Counted from the first letter of the stretch, positions 1 to 6,508 are shown. The stretch is 7,481 nt of DNA from Tardiphaga sp. (GCA_028290765.1 JAQGJF010000866.1:1-7481), one strand, 5' to 3'. Notes: a model not told the origin generated them from the letters alone. Made by a program: numbers and translations.

Positions 1-30
1 TGATTCCGGCTTGGATCGTCGAGTAGGACG

Positions 31-51
31 CAACTCGGCTGTGCCGAGTTG
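31..51. repeat. Short perfect inverted repeat (hairpin)
   Basis: Nine bases at 31-39 (CAACTCGGC) are exactly complementary to 43-51 (GCCGAGTTG), leaving a three-base loop TGT. It lies downstream of the GGDEF-EAL gene that ends at 152 on the minus strand, so it could help end or stabilise that transcript. No T-run follows on either strand, so it is not a classical intrinsic terminator. It may also simply be an outer part of the intergenic repeat that begins at 57. Confidence 0.5.
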
Positions 52-56
52 CTACG

Positions 57-127
57 CATCCACGTCTTGAAGGCATCGGAGCGAAGAAAGGCGTGGATGG
101 CCGGGACAAGCCCGGCCATGACGGAGA
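57..127. repeat. Composite intergenic palindromic repeat (REP-like)
   Basis: Two nested or adjacent inverted repeats are visible. The first arm, CATCCACGTCTT (57-68), pairs with AAGGCGTGGATG (88-99) with one mismatch. The second is a perfect 9-bp stem, 97-105 against 111-119, with loop ACAAG (core TGGCCGGG / CCCGGCCA). The wording 'cgtggatggccgggacaagcc' is, from general knowledge, a common intergenic repeat in Bradyrhizobium and relatives. It sits just beyond the 3' end of the minus-strand GGDEF-EAL gene and could act as a transcript 3'-end hairpin. That role is inferred. Confidence 0.7.
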
Positions 128-151
128 CTTATATCAATTCCTCCGAAGCAG

Positions 152-2917
152 TCAGCCCCGCGACACCCCGGACAACGACCGCACCGCCGCGGCGCCTTTA
201 TGGCGCGCAAAATACAGCCGCCGGATGTCGTCGGCCGGCCTTGGCGGGCTGAACAGAAAGCCCTGCATTTCGGTGCAGCCGAGGCTGTGGAGCAGTTGCT
301 TTTGCTGCTCGGTCTCGACGCCTTCCGCCGTCGTCGTCATGTTGCGGGCCTTGGCGATGTTGACGACCGCCTGCACGATCGACGACGAGCCGTCGGCCTC
401 CGCGATTTCATTGACGAAGCAGCGGTCGATCTTGATCTTGTCGAACGGAAAGCGCTGCAGGTAGCTCAGCGACGAATAGCCGGTGCCGAAATCGTCGAGC
501 GCGATGCGCACCCCGATGGCGCGAAGCTGGTGCAGGGTCGCGAGCGCGGCGGCGTCGTCGCGGATCAGCACCGTCTCGGTGATTTCGAGCTCCAGCCGGG
601 AGGCGGGGAGGCCGGACGCCGCCAGCGCGGCCGCGACCTTCAGCGCCAGAGTGTGGCTCCTGAACTGGACCGGCGAAATGTTGACCGCGATCCTGATGTC
701 ATCGGGCCAGGTTACGGCTTCGGCGCAGGCCGTATTGATCACCCATTCGCCGAGCTGGCCGATCAGGCCGGTTTCCTCCGCCACCGGGATGAATTCCTCG
801 GGCGAGATCATGCCGCGGACCGGATGGCGCCAGCGCAACAGGGCTTCGCAGCCGGAGATGTCGTTGCTGCGAAGATCGACCACGGGCTGGTAATAGAGCT
901 CGAATTCCCCGTCAGTCACCGCCTGGCGCAGATCCAGTTCCAGGGTGCGGCGCTCCTTCACATGGGCGTCCATGTTCGGTTCGAAGAACCGATAGGTTCG
1001 GCGTCCATCGCCCTTGGCGCCGTACATCGCCAGATCCGCGTTCTTCAGCAACTGATCCAGATCGGTGCCGTCCTGCGGCGCCAGGGCGATGCCGATACTG
1101 GCGTCGGTCACGAGCCGGTGACCCAGGCATTCGTAGGGCTCGCGGATCGCCTGGTAGAGGCTGGTGACCAGCGCTTTGACATCCGCCGGATGCCGGATAT
1201 CGGTTTGAACGACGGCGAACTCGTCGCCCCCGAGCCGGGCCACGAAATCGGTCTGGCGGACACAGTCGCTCAGCCGGGAAGCCACCGCTTTCAACAGCTC
1301 GTCGCCGACCGGGTGGCCGAGCGAGTCGTTGACGCTCTTGAATTCATCGATGTCGATATAGAGCACCGCGAATTGTTCGCCGTGCCGGGTCTTTTCCAGT
1401 TCCTTTTCGAGGAGATCGCGGAACAGCACCCGGTTCGGCAGGCCGGTCAGCGCATCGTAATGCGCCATGTGGGCGATCCGCTCCTCGGCGCGCCGGCGCT
1501 CCGTGGTGTCTTCGAGCGTGGTGACCCAGCCGCCGTCGGCCAGCGGGCGGTACAGCACCTGAACCGACCGGCCGCCGGCGGTGTCGAGGACGGTTTGATA
1601 AATTTCGCCCTTCGCCATCCTGGCGAGGAAGATCGCGCAATATTCATCGATGTTACCGGTGAACGTTCCGGTTTCCTTGCGATGCTGCAACAGGCCCTGA
1701 ATGGTGAGCCCCGGTTTGACCACGTCCGGCGAGACGCCGAACATCTCGATATAGCGCTGGTTGGAGATCACGAGGCGCTGCTCCGAATCGAACAGCAGCA
1801 GGCCCTGCGTCATGTTGTTGACGGCGGTATCGAGCCGGCGTTTTTCCAACGCCAGCCGGCGCTGCGCGGCCTCGTGCTGCTGCGTCAATTGTCGCACGAT
1901 GAAGAACAGGATGATGGTAATGACCAGCGCCGACAGCGCGGCGACGCCGATCAGGAGCCGGGTTTGGCCGTACCAGTCGGCCAGCGCGGCCGATATCGTC
2001 ATCGTTGCCAGGATCGAAAGCGGATAGTTGCTCAACCTCCGTCCGGACGCCAGCTTGTCGTTGCCGTCGATCGGACTCGTCAGGCGAATGGTTCCGTGGT
2101 CGGCGGGCGGTCCCTTCTGGCTGAACAACGGATCGATCGGAAACGGCTTCCCGATCATCCCCGCGGCATGCGGGTAGCGGGCCAGCATCGTCCCGTCATT
2201 GTGAAAGATCGTGATCGCGGCACTCTGCCCAAGCGCCACCGACGCGAAGAAGTTCTCGATCGTTTCAGGGACGACGGCCCGGGTGATCACGCCGAGGAAT
2301 TCGCCGTTTTCACCGCTGATCCTGCGCGCGATGACGATCGCCCACTGACCGTTGAACCGGCCGCGCACCATCTCGATCATCGTTGCCGTCGAAGCCGGAC
2401 CCGATTTGAAGGTCTTGAAGAACGTGCGGTCGACGATATTGACGGTGGGCGCCGGCCAGACTTCCGACGTGTTGATCAATACGCCATCGGCATTGAACAG
2501 GTTGACGCCGGCGACGTCGGATGTGCCGGTGATCTTCGCCTTCAGCATCAGATGGGTGTCTTCGCCCGACATCCGGCGTGCGAAGGCGTCGGCCGAATTG
2601 ATCCCCGCGGAGGCCTGCTGGCCGACGGTTTTCTGGATGGCTTCGAAATCCTCGAGCTGGCGGTCGTAGTGGCGCGCCAGCAGCAGCACGGTGTTTTCCA
2701 GCTCGCGCTCGCCGCTGTGCAGCGCGCGCTCGCGGAAGTTGCCGACCATCATCGCGATACCGATGACGATGCCCGCGATCAGCACCGCGCCGCAAACGAT
2801 CAGCCAGCGGATCGGATTCCGCCGCGCCGGAGCATCAAGGTCGGTAATACCGGTCGTGTCGGCCTCCGTTTCGTGAAGGCGACCGCCGAGGCCCCTTCCG
2901 AAAAGCCGCCTGCGCAT
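152..2917 (-). CDS. Membrane-bound sensor diguanylate cyclase/phosphodiesterase (dCACHE-PAS-GGDEF-EAL)
   Basis: A 921-residue protein predicted to make and break cyclic di-GMP in response to a periplasmic signal. From the ATG at 2917, a first membrane segment lies at about 36-60 and a periplasmic dCACHE-like sensor at about 60-310. A second membrane segment lies at about 322-341, followed by a PAS-like domain (about 360-475), GGDEF (about 478-643) and EAL (about 665-910). The cyclase motif GGDEF is intact (563-567), and an RxxD product-inhibition site (R554, D557) lies exactly five residues before it. The EAL domain keeps the expected residues: E691-A-L, N746 (VNIS), E778 (ELEIT), D808-D809 (DDFGTGYS), K829, E865 and Q885. 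Both activities are therefore plausible; which dominates cannot be read from sequence. An in-frame TTG at 2953 would add 12 residues. I prefer ATG 2917 because GGGAG precedes it by seven bases. The gene is monocistronic here and divergent from the MBL gene; possible CtrA control is listed separately. Confidence 0.95.
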   Translation of the reverse strand: MRRRLFGRGLGGRLHETEADTTGITDLDAPARRNPIRWLIVCGAVLIAGIVIGIAMMVGNFRERALHSGERELENTVLLLARHYDRQLEDFEAIQKTVGQQASAGINSADAFARRMSGEDTHLMLKAKITGTSDVAGVNLFNADGVLINTSEVWPAPTVNIVDRTFFKTFKSGPASTATMIEMVRGRFNGQWAIVIARRISGENGEFLGVITRAVVPETIENFFASVALGQSAAITIFHNDGTMLARYPHAAGMIGKPFPIDPLFSQKGPPADHGTIRLTSPIDGNDKLASGRRLSNYPLSILATMTISAALADWYGQTRLLIGVAALSALVITIILFFIVRQLTQQHEAAQRRLALEKRRLDTAVNNMTQGLLLFDSEQRLVISNQRYIEMFGVSPDVVKPGLTIQGLLQHRKETGTFTGNIDEYCAIFLARMAKGEIYQTVLDTAGGRSVQVLYRPLADGGWVTTLEDTTERRRAEERIAHMAHYDALTGLPNRVLFRDLLEKELEKTRHGEQFAVLYIDIDEFKSVNDSLGHPVGDELLKAVASRLSDCVRQTDFVARLGGDEFAVVQTDIRHPADVKALVTSLYQAIREPYECLGHRLVTDASIGIALAPQDGTDLDQLLKNADLAMYGAKGDGRRTYRFFEPNMDAHVKERRTLELDLRQAVTDGEFELYYQPVVDLRSNDISGCEALLRWRHPVRGMISPEEFIPVAEETGLIGQLGEWVINTACAEAVTWPDDIRIAVNISPVQFRSHTLALKVAAALAASGLPASRLELEITETVLIRDDAAALATLHQLRAIGVRIALDDFGTGYSSLSYLQRFPFDKIKIDRCFVNEIAEADGSSSIVQAVVNIAKARNMTTTAEGVETEQQKQLLHSLGCTEMQGFLFSPPRPADDIRRLYFARHKGAAAVRSLSGVSRG

Positions 2918-2960
2918 GATTCCACTCCCTGGCGAAATGGATACCGCATGCAAGTGGAAG

Positions 2961-2993
2961 TACCGTTAGCAATACCGGTTAGCAAAAGGTTAA
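2961..2993 (-). promoter_or_regulatory. Candidate CtrA-like box and direct repeat upstream of the GGDEF-EAL gene
   Basis: On the minus strand 2993-2979 reads TTAA, seven bases, CTAA. This is one base from the CtrA consensus TTAA-N7-TTAA and has exact spacing. Adjacent to it, on the plus strand, TACCGTTAGCAA (2961-2972) is followed directly by TACCGGTTAGCAA (2973-2985), a direct repeat differing by one inserted G. The element lies about 60 bases upstream of the ATG at 2917, a sensible promoter or operator position. CtrA controls many cell-cycle, motility and c-di-GMP genes in alphaproteobacteria. Binding here is inferred only from the motif. Confidence 0.35.
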
Positions 2994-3040
2994 TCCCGAC
3001 GGCAGCGGAGCCGGTATTCCAGGCGGTGCATTGACGCGGG

Positions 3041-3112
3041 GCTCTTCTCCCTCCGCCTTTCGGGGGCGAGACGAGCGGAGCTCGATCCGTACCCCGCAAG
3101 GGGGAGGGGAGC
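3041..3112. repeat. Degraded intergenic palindromic repeat
   Basis: The left arm begins GCTCTTCTCCCTCC (3041) and the right arm ends GGGGGAGGGGAGC (3112). They form an imperfect inverted repeat, with CTTTCGGGG and CCCCGCAAG as inner parts. It resembles the 'ctcccccttgcggggaggg' intergenic repeats common in alphaproteobacterial genomes, but with several mismatches. It occupies the middle of the 324-base divergent region between the GGDEF-EAL and MBL genes. I see no further gene in that region (2918-3241), and no clear sigma-70 promoter for the MBL gene. Confidence 0.5.
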
Positions 3113-3241
3113 ACACCCGTCAAGTCGCGAACGCAATAGAACCGACGCCCCCTCAATCAAGCTCCACTTGCGCATCATTGCGTCATGACGGCCGTCGGAT
3201 TGCGCGCTACAGTCTCTTCCAGCCTCACCGAGACTCCCGCC

Positions 3242-4060
3242 ATGGTGCGATCCTTTGCCGCCGCCGCTGCCTTCCTGGGCTTCCTGATCGGACCCGCCGC
3301 GGCGCAGGATGCCTCGCGCGCCAGCGAGTGCCTGGCGATGGCGAACGGCATGCCGCGCGCGACGCCGGTCAGCCTGCGCACGGCCGCGGCGAAGACCGAC
3401 GAGGTGGCCATCACCTATGCCGGCCATTCGACCTATATCATCGACACGCCGGGCGGCGTGCGGATCGCGACCGATTACAACGGCGCCTACCCGATCGGCC
3501 GACTGCCCGATGTCGTCACCATGAATCGCGCCCACAGCACGCACTACACGCTGTACCCCGATCCAGCCATCCCGAACGTGCTGCACGGCTGGGGCGATGA
3601 CGGAAAGCCGGCGCAGATCAACCGCCGTTTCGGCGACGTGCTGATCCGCAACGTCACCACCGACATCCGCCGCTATCTGTTCGACAATGGCAGCGGCGAG
3701 ATGATCAAGGACGGCAATTCGATCTTCATCTTTGAGGTCGGCGGGCTCTGCATCGGCCATCTCGGCCACCTGCACGTCAAGCTCGACGACAGTCATTTCG
3801 CGGCGATCGGCCGGCTCGACATCGTGATGGTGCCGATCGACGGCGCCTACACCATGTCGCTCGACGGCATCTCCGACATCACCAAACGCCTGCGCGCCTC
3901 AGTGGTGCTGCCGATGCACCGCTTCATGACGCCGCTCGACGAATTCCTGCGCAAGATCGGCCAGGATTTTGTGATCGATCAGAGGATCGAGCGGACGCTG
4001 AGGATTTCGCGGGAGACGCTGCCGTCGGCGCCGACGGTGATTGTGCTGGATGGGGTGTGA
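3242..4060 (+). CDS. Exported metallo-beta-lactamase-fold hydrolase (UlaG-like) with altered metal motif
   Basis: A 272-residue protein of the metallo-beta-lactamase (COG2220/UlaG-like) type. The start was placed at ATG 3242 because the next residues form a typical signal peptide: MVRSF, a hydrophobic stretch, then AAA followed by QDA, with likely cleavage after residue 21. An upstream in-frame ATG at 3185 would bury this signal. Neither start has a strong ribosome binding site. Fold features seen are AGHSTYIID (about 60-68), the region corresponding to HxHxDH reading R96-A-H98-S-T-H101, a GHLGHLH block (172-178), DIVMVPIDG (about 193-201) and the terminal strand VVLPMH (His226). The first motif His is Arg and the Asp is Thr, so metal loading may differ from the textbook enzyme. 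The substrate is unknown. It is probably periplasmic. It stands alone: divergent from the GGDEF-EAL gene and separated from the toxin-antitoxin pair by 131 bases holding a possible weak terminator. Confidence 0.85.
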   Translation: MVRSFAAAAAFLGFLIGPAAAQDASRASECLAMANGMPRATPVSLRTAAAKTDEVAITYAGHSTYIIDTPGGVRIATDYNGAYPIGRLPDVVTMNRAHSTHYTLYPDPAIPNVLHGWGDDGKPAQINRRFGDVLIRNVTTDIRRYLFDNGSGEMIKDGNSIFIFEVGGLCIGHLGHLHVKLDDSHFAAIGRLDIVMVPIDGAYTMSLDGISDITKRLRASVVLPMHRFMTPLDEFLRKIGQDFVIDQRIERTLRISRETLPSAPTVIVLDGV

Positions 4061-4063
4061 GGT

Positions 4064-4082
4064 GTGGGCGGCGCCCGTTTTT
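4064..4082 (+). terminator. Weak candidate intrinsic terminator after the MBL gene
   Basis: GGGC (4066-4069) can pair with GCCC (4073-4076) across a three-base loop, with two possible G-T pairs below, followed by GTTTTT (4077-4082). It lies directly after the MBL stop at 4060. The stem is short, so termination would be weak; this is a suggestion from sequence only. Confidence 0.35.
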
Positions 4083-4105
4083 GGCGGAAGGCCTCGTGGT
4101 GCTGG

Positions 4106-4143
4106 TCGGAATGTGCTATTAAATTCGGAATGTGCTATTAAAT
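4106..4143 (+). promoter_or_regulatory. Perfect 19-bp tandem repeat, likely promoter/operator of the toxin-antitoxin genes
   Basis: The unit TCGGAATGTGCTATTAAAT occurs twice without gap or mismatch, at 4106-4124 and 4125-4143. It is conspicuously A/T-rich against its surroundings, and each copy holds a -10-like TATTAAAT preceded by TG two bases earlier. It ends 48 bases before the antitoxin ATG. It could be a duplicated promoter element or paired operator sites for autoregulation. The adjacent antitoxin shows no obvious DNA-binding domain, so the binder, if any, is unclear. Confidence 0.5.
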
Positions 4144-4191
4144 ATAAAGGCTCGAGCGACGTCGTCTGTTGTCGCGAGCGAAGGAGCTGAA

Positions 4192-4428
4192 ATGTCGAAA
4201 CCTGTGATCTTCACGATCTCAGCCGGTTGGGATTCCGAGGCATCGGTTTGGAGCGGGCACTGCGACGACATTCCGGCGGCAGCGGATGCGCCGACACTCG
4301 ATGAATTGCTCGCCAAGATTTCCGCGATGGCACTCGACCTGTTGCCGGATAATCACCCGGATATTGCGCCGGAGCAGTTGTTCTTGCAGATCACAGCGCT
4401 ACGCGAAGCCGAACCGGCCCTGGACTAA
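4192..4428 (+). CDS. DUF1902 / HicB-like antitoxin
   Basis: A 78-residue acidic protein that most likely neutralises the HicA toxin encoded immediately downstream. The sequence FTISAGWDSEASVWSGHCDDIP (about residues 7-28), followed by APTLDELLAKI (33-43) and the PDNHPD segment, matches the DUF1902 pattern. That pattern is related to the HicB partial-RNase-H fold (W-D-x-E-A-x-V-W, D-D-I-P, T-L-D-E-L). No ribbon-helix-helix or helix-turn-helix tail is visible, so it may inhibit the toxin without binding DNA itself. The start is ATG 4192, preceded by AGGAG (4182-4186) at good spacing; an in-frame ATG at 4132 falls inside the upstream tandem repeat and lacks such a site. The stop TAA touches the toxin ATG (TAAATG), implying translational coupling. 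Codon use is less GC-biased than in the flanking genes, consistent with horizontal acquisition. Confidence 0.85.
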   Translation: MSKPVIFTISAGWDSEASVWSGHCDDIPAAADAPTLDELLAKISAMALDLLPDNHPDIAPEQLFLQITALREAEPALD

Positions 4429-4626
4429 ATGGCCCCGCAGTTCGATCGGGCGTTGCGTGAGCTGTTACGTGCTGCCGGTTGCACATTGATCCGGCAAGGA
4501 CGCGGTAGCCATGAAATTTGGCACAGCCCAATCACCCAGCGGAATTTCCCGGTACCCGTCGGTATTTCCAGCCGCCACACCGCGAATGCCATCTTGCGCC
4601 AAGCGGGATTGCCCAAGGCGTTTTGA
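4429..4626 (+). CDS. hicA: HicA-family mRNA interferase toxin
   Basis: A 65-residue protein of the HicA/YcfA-like double-stranded-RNA-binding-fold family, which cleaves mRNA and blocks translation when not bound by antitoxin. Family features are the leading helix (RALRELLRAAGC), then LIRQGRGSHEIW with the likely catalytic His28 in G-S-H, and PVPVG, SSRHTANAILRQAGL at the C-terminal helix. The length is normal for the family and all expected elements are present, so it looks functional. Its ATG directly follows the antitoxin TAA, with no separate ribosome binding site in between, so its synthesis probably depends on antitoxin translation. Gene order is antitoxin first, as in many hicBA pairs and unlike the hicA-first arrangement of E. 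coli. Confidence 0.9.
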   Translation: MAPQFDRALRELLRAAGCTLIRQGRGSHEIWHSPITQRNFPVPVGISSRHTANAILRQAGLPKAF

Positions 4627-4668
4627 GGCGGCACTTGGGCAGCGAGAAAAAGGCGCGACCCCTGCAGG

Positions 4669-4911
4669 ATGAGTGGCGGTGCCCAGGCGGATACGGGCGG
4701 CGGCTTCTGCCCGTTCCGCCGTGACGTCGACTGGCGCGCCGCCGTGGAGGCGCCGATCAAGCCGCTGCTGGGCCACCTCGAATTCACGACGGCCGGGCGC
4801 AACTGGGGCTTCCAGCTGCGCTTCGGCCTGTTCGAGATTTCCGAACATGACATGGCGGTGATCGCGGCGGCGATGGGTGCGGCGGCGCTGGCGGGATCGG
4901 AAAATCTTTAG
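4669..4911 (+). CDS. Small hypothetical protein, possibly a gene remnant
   Basis: An 80-residue reading frame I do not recognise. Codon use from about residue 20 onward is strongly G/C at third positions and typical of the host. The protein text (RDVDWRAAVEAPIKPLLGHL, then GRNWGFQLRFGLFEISEHDM and an Ala-rich end) looks like a folded globular segment rather than a chance frame. There is no signal peptide, although an Ala-rich helix (about 61-75) closes the protein. CAGG precedes ATG 4669, a weak ribosome binding site. It lies 42 bases after hicA and in the same frame, but it is probably not part of that operon functionally. It could be an intact small protein or the 3' part of a longer gene cut when the toxin-antitoxin cassette arrived. 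Its TAG overlaps the stop of the convergent SGNH gene. Confidence 0.6.
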   Translation: MSGGAQADTGGGFCPFRRDVDWRAAVEAPIKPLLGHLEFTTAGRNWGFQLRFGLFEISEHDMAVIAAAMGAAALAGSENL

Positions 4912-6245
4912 CGCCGCGCCTCCCGCCTGGGCTTGAACAGGCTCAAATCGATCGCCTGCGCCATGGCCAAATACCCGGTCCGGTTTGGGTGCAGCTTGTC
5001 GCCGGTTCCGCCGGTGGTGCTTTCAGGCACGAATTCCGGCTTGAGACCGCCGGTCGACGTGTCGATGACAGCCTTGTCAAAGTCGATAACGCCGTCAAAC
5101 AGATTTGACGTCCGAATGAAATCGTTCAGCGCTTTGCGCTTGTCGTCCTGTTCCGGGGAACCGTGGGCGGCGCTCGAACTGCCAAGGGCGGTGACGACGG
5201 TGGCTCCGATGATGACCATATCGGGCCGACGCGCGCGCAGGGCGGCCACGCTCCGTTTCAATGTACCCGTCACGGCATCGACCGAGGCATTGCCGTTCTT
5301 GCTGAAGTCGTTGATGCCTTCGAACCAGATCATGGCGGAGACACCTGACAGAGCGAGCACATCGCGATCGAGCCGCTGTTCGGCTGCGGGCCCTCCCGCG
5401 AACGGCTTCAACGGCCCATATTCCGCGGGACCCGCAATCTGGTTGCCGCCGATGCCGGCGTTGACCACCGCAATGCGATTGCCGTGGAGCGCGCGCAGCC
5501 GGCGCGCCAGCACATCAGGCCAGCGATCGTCGCCGTTCATGGTGGACGCGGTGCCGTCGGTAATGGAATCACCGAAAGCCGCCACGGCGAAACTGTCGGA
5601 AGGCATCTTCATTTCGACGGCATCCAGAAAGAACCAGGATGCGGTGCTGAAGGCGAAAGCGGCTTCGTCTTCAGACTGGCCTTTGGCGCCGGCACCCGGC
5701 GCGGTGACATAGGATGTCGTCAAGGCCTTGGCGTGCCAGGTCATCGGGCCGCTTTCGCCGCCGACATGAAAACTGACGGCAAGCTTTCGTCCGGCCAATT
5801 CGGCAGCATCCGGATCGCGGACAAAACCCAAGCCGGCCGGATCGCTCCAGATCGACTGGCCCGCCGGCACGATCACGCTGGTTTTGCCGGCGAATGTGAT
5901 CGGTCGATTGGTCCCTTTGACCAGGGCTGGCCCACCGAGTTGCAGCCCGACGAACGCGCCGTCGATGGTCACCGGTTGGGTCCCGAAGGCGTTGCTGAAG
6001 CGCATCCTGGCCTGCTTTCCCCAAATGGATGGCCGGAGAATCAGGCGGAAGGTCTGATCTTTCGCGCCGGTCTCGGCGGACGGAAACGCAAACCGCTGGT
6101 CCGGTTGAGCCGACGGATTGCCGACGGGGTAGGGTCCCTGCACCGAGCCGGTTCAGCTCGCGACCCATTTTTGCCCGCTCTCGGCCGAGGCCGACGGCGG
6201 AAGAACCAGCAAGATGGCGACAATCGCAAAAATGACCCACGGCAT
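4908..6245 (-). pseudogene. Secreted SGNH/GDSL hydrolase, interrupted by an in-frame TGA at codon 31
   Basis: Reading from ATG 6245, the frame gives 445 codons and encodes a GDSL-type esterase/lipase. AAGGGGG lies seven bases before the ATG. Residues 1-21 form a signal peptide (MPWVIFAIVAILLVLPPSAS then A), followed by the mature start ESGQKWVAS. The next codon, 31, is TGA (6153-6155); after it the same frame continues as TGSVQGPYPVGNP. The N-terminal beta-sandwich region follows (RLILRPSIWGKQARMRFSNA), then the catalytic domain. Its blocks are AFGDSITDG (nucleophile Ser227), GIGGNQ (oxyanion Asn268), GINDF (Asn312) and DKLHP (Asp416, His419). All catalytic residues are intact and codon use stays normal to the end. 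Relatives usually carry W-x-x-x-W near this point, so TGA likely replaces TGG. A cytoplasmic form could start at GTG 6143, but it would lose export and has no good ribosome binding site. Alternatives are a recent pseudogene, a sequencing error or readthrough. Confidence 0.85.
6153..6155 (-). other. In-frame TGA stop inside the SGNH hydrolase gene
   Basis: The plus strand reads TCA, so the minus strand reads TGA, nine codons after the predicted signal cleavage site (WVAS-stop-TGSVQ). A single-base change to TGG would restore a Trp and an uninterrupted 445-residue enzyme. No length change or second disruption is needed, since the frame is the same on both sides. Confidence 0.9.
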
Positions 6246-6390
6246 GGCGTTCCCCCTTCGTCTTTTTATTTATCGAGGTCACATCCTAGTTCAGCCGTGG
6301 TTTCATCGCCAGACCATGACGACGCTCACCGCGACCAGATTAGCGGCTCTAGGGCAGGATGATATTAGGCTAAATCGGTAACATCAGCCT

Positions 6391-6508
6391 CGTCATTGCG
6401 AGCGTAGCGAAGCAATCCAGGAGCCTAGAAGCAAGAACTGGATTGCTTCCTCCTTCGCTCTTCGAGCTTCGGCGGACGCAGTCGTCGCAAGTGCTCCTCG
6501 CAATGACG
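6391..6508. repeat. Nested inverted repeat, REP-like intergenic element
   Basis: The 118-base element has perfect 12-base ends: CGTCATTGCGAG (6391-6402) and CTCGCAATGACG (6497-6508). Inside are a second perfect 12-base pair, GAAGCAATCCAG (6409-6420) and CTGGATTGCTTC (6438-6449). The wording matches a very common intergenic repeat family of Bradyrhizobium and related genomes. It ends three bases before the stop of the alpha/beta-hydrolase gene and fills much of the 266-base gap before the SGNH gene. It could serve as the 3' hairpin for the upstream hydrolase transcript. The rest of that gap (6246-6390) contains the SGNH ribosome binding site and presumably its promoter, which I cannot place with confidence. 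Confidence 0.8.

Noticed and set aside
200..3034. A 944-codon open frame on the plus strand opposite the GGDEF-EAL gene
   Set aside because: It mirrors the minus-strand coding frame in high-GC DNA. The protein text is rich in Arg, Asp and His with no domain, and it runs through the intergenic repeat region. The minus frame has clear GGDEF and EAL motifs.
3041..3112. Possible CRISPR or tRNA-like structure in the divergent intergenic region
   Set aside because: There is only one imperfect palindrome, no regularly spaced repeats and no cloverleaf or conserved T-loop sequence.
2990..3796. A 268-codon minus-strand frame opposite the MBL gene
   Set aside because: It is the antisense shadow of the MBL frame with low-complexity Asp/Val/Ala/Arg text, no start signals and no recognisable domain.
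4425..4853. Minus-strand frames opposite hicA and the small 4669-4911 gene
   Set aside because: The HicA motifs and codon bias support the plus strand. The minus frames are shadows with no ribosome binding site.
5671..6282. A 203-codon minus-strand frame overlapping the start of the SGNH gene
   Set aside because: It is a different frame of the same strand. Its text is Arg-rich and nonsensical, while the SGNH frame carries the signal peptide and family motifs. It is not a frameshifted N-terminus, because the true leader is already in the SGNH frame.
5484..6362. A 292-codon plus-strand frame opposite the SGNH gene
   Set aside because: Antisense shadow with no motif, and it extends into the intergenic region without coding bias.
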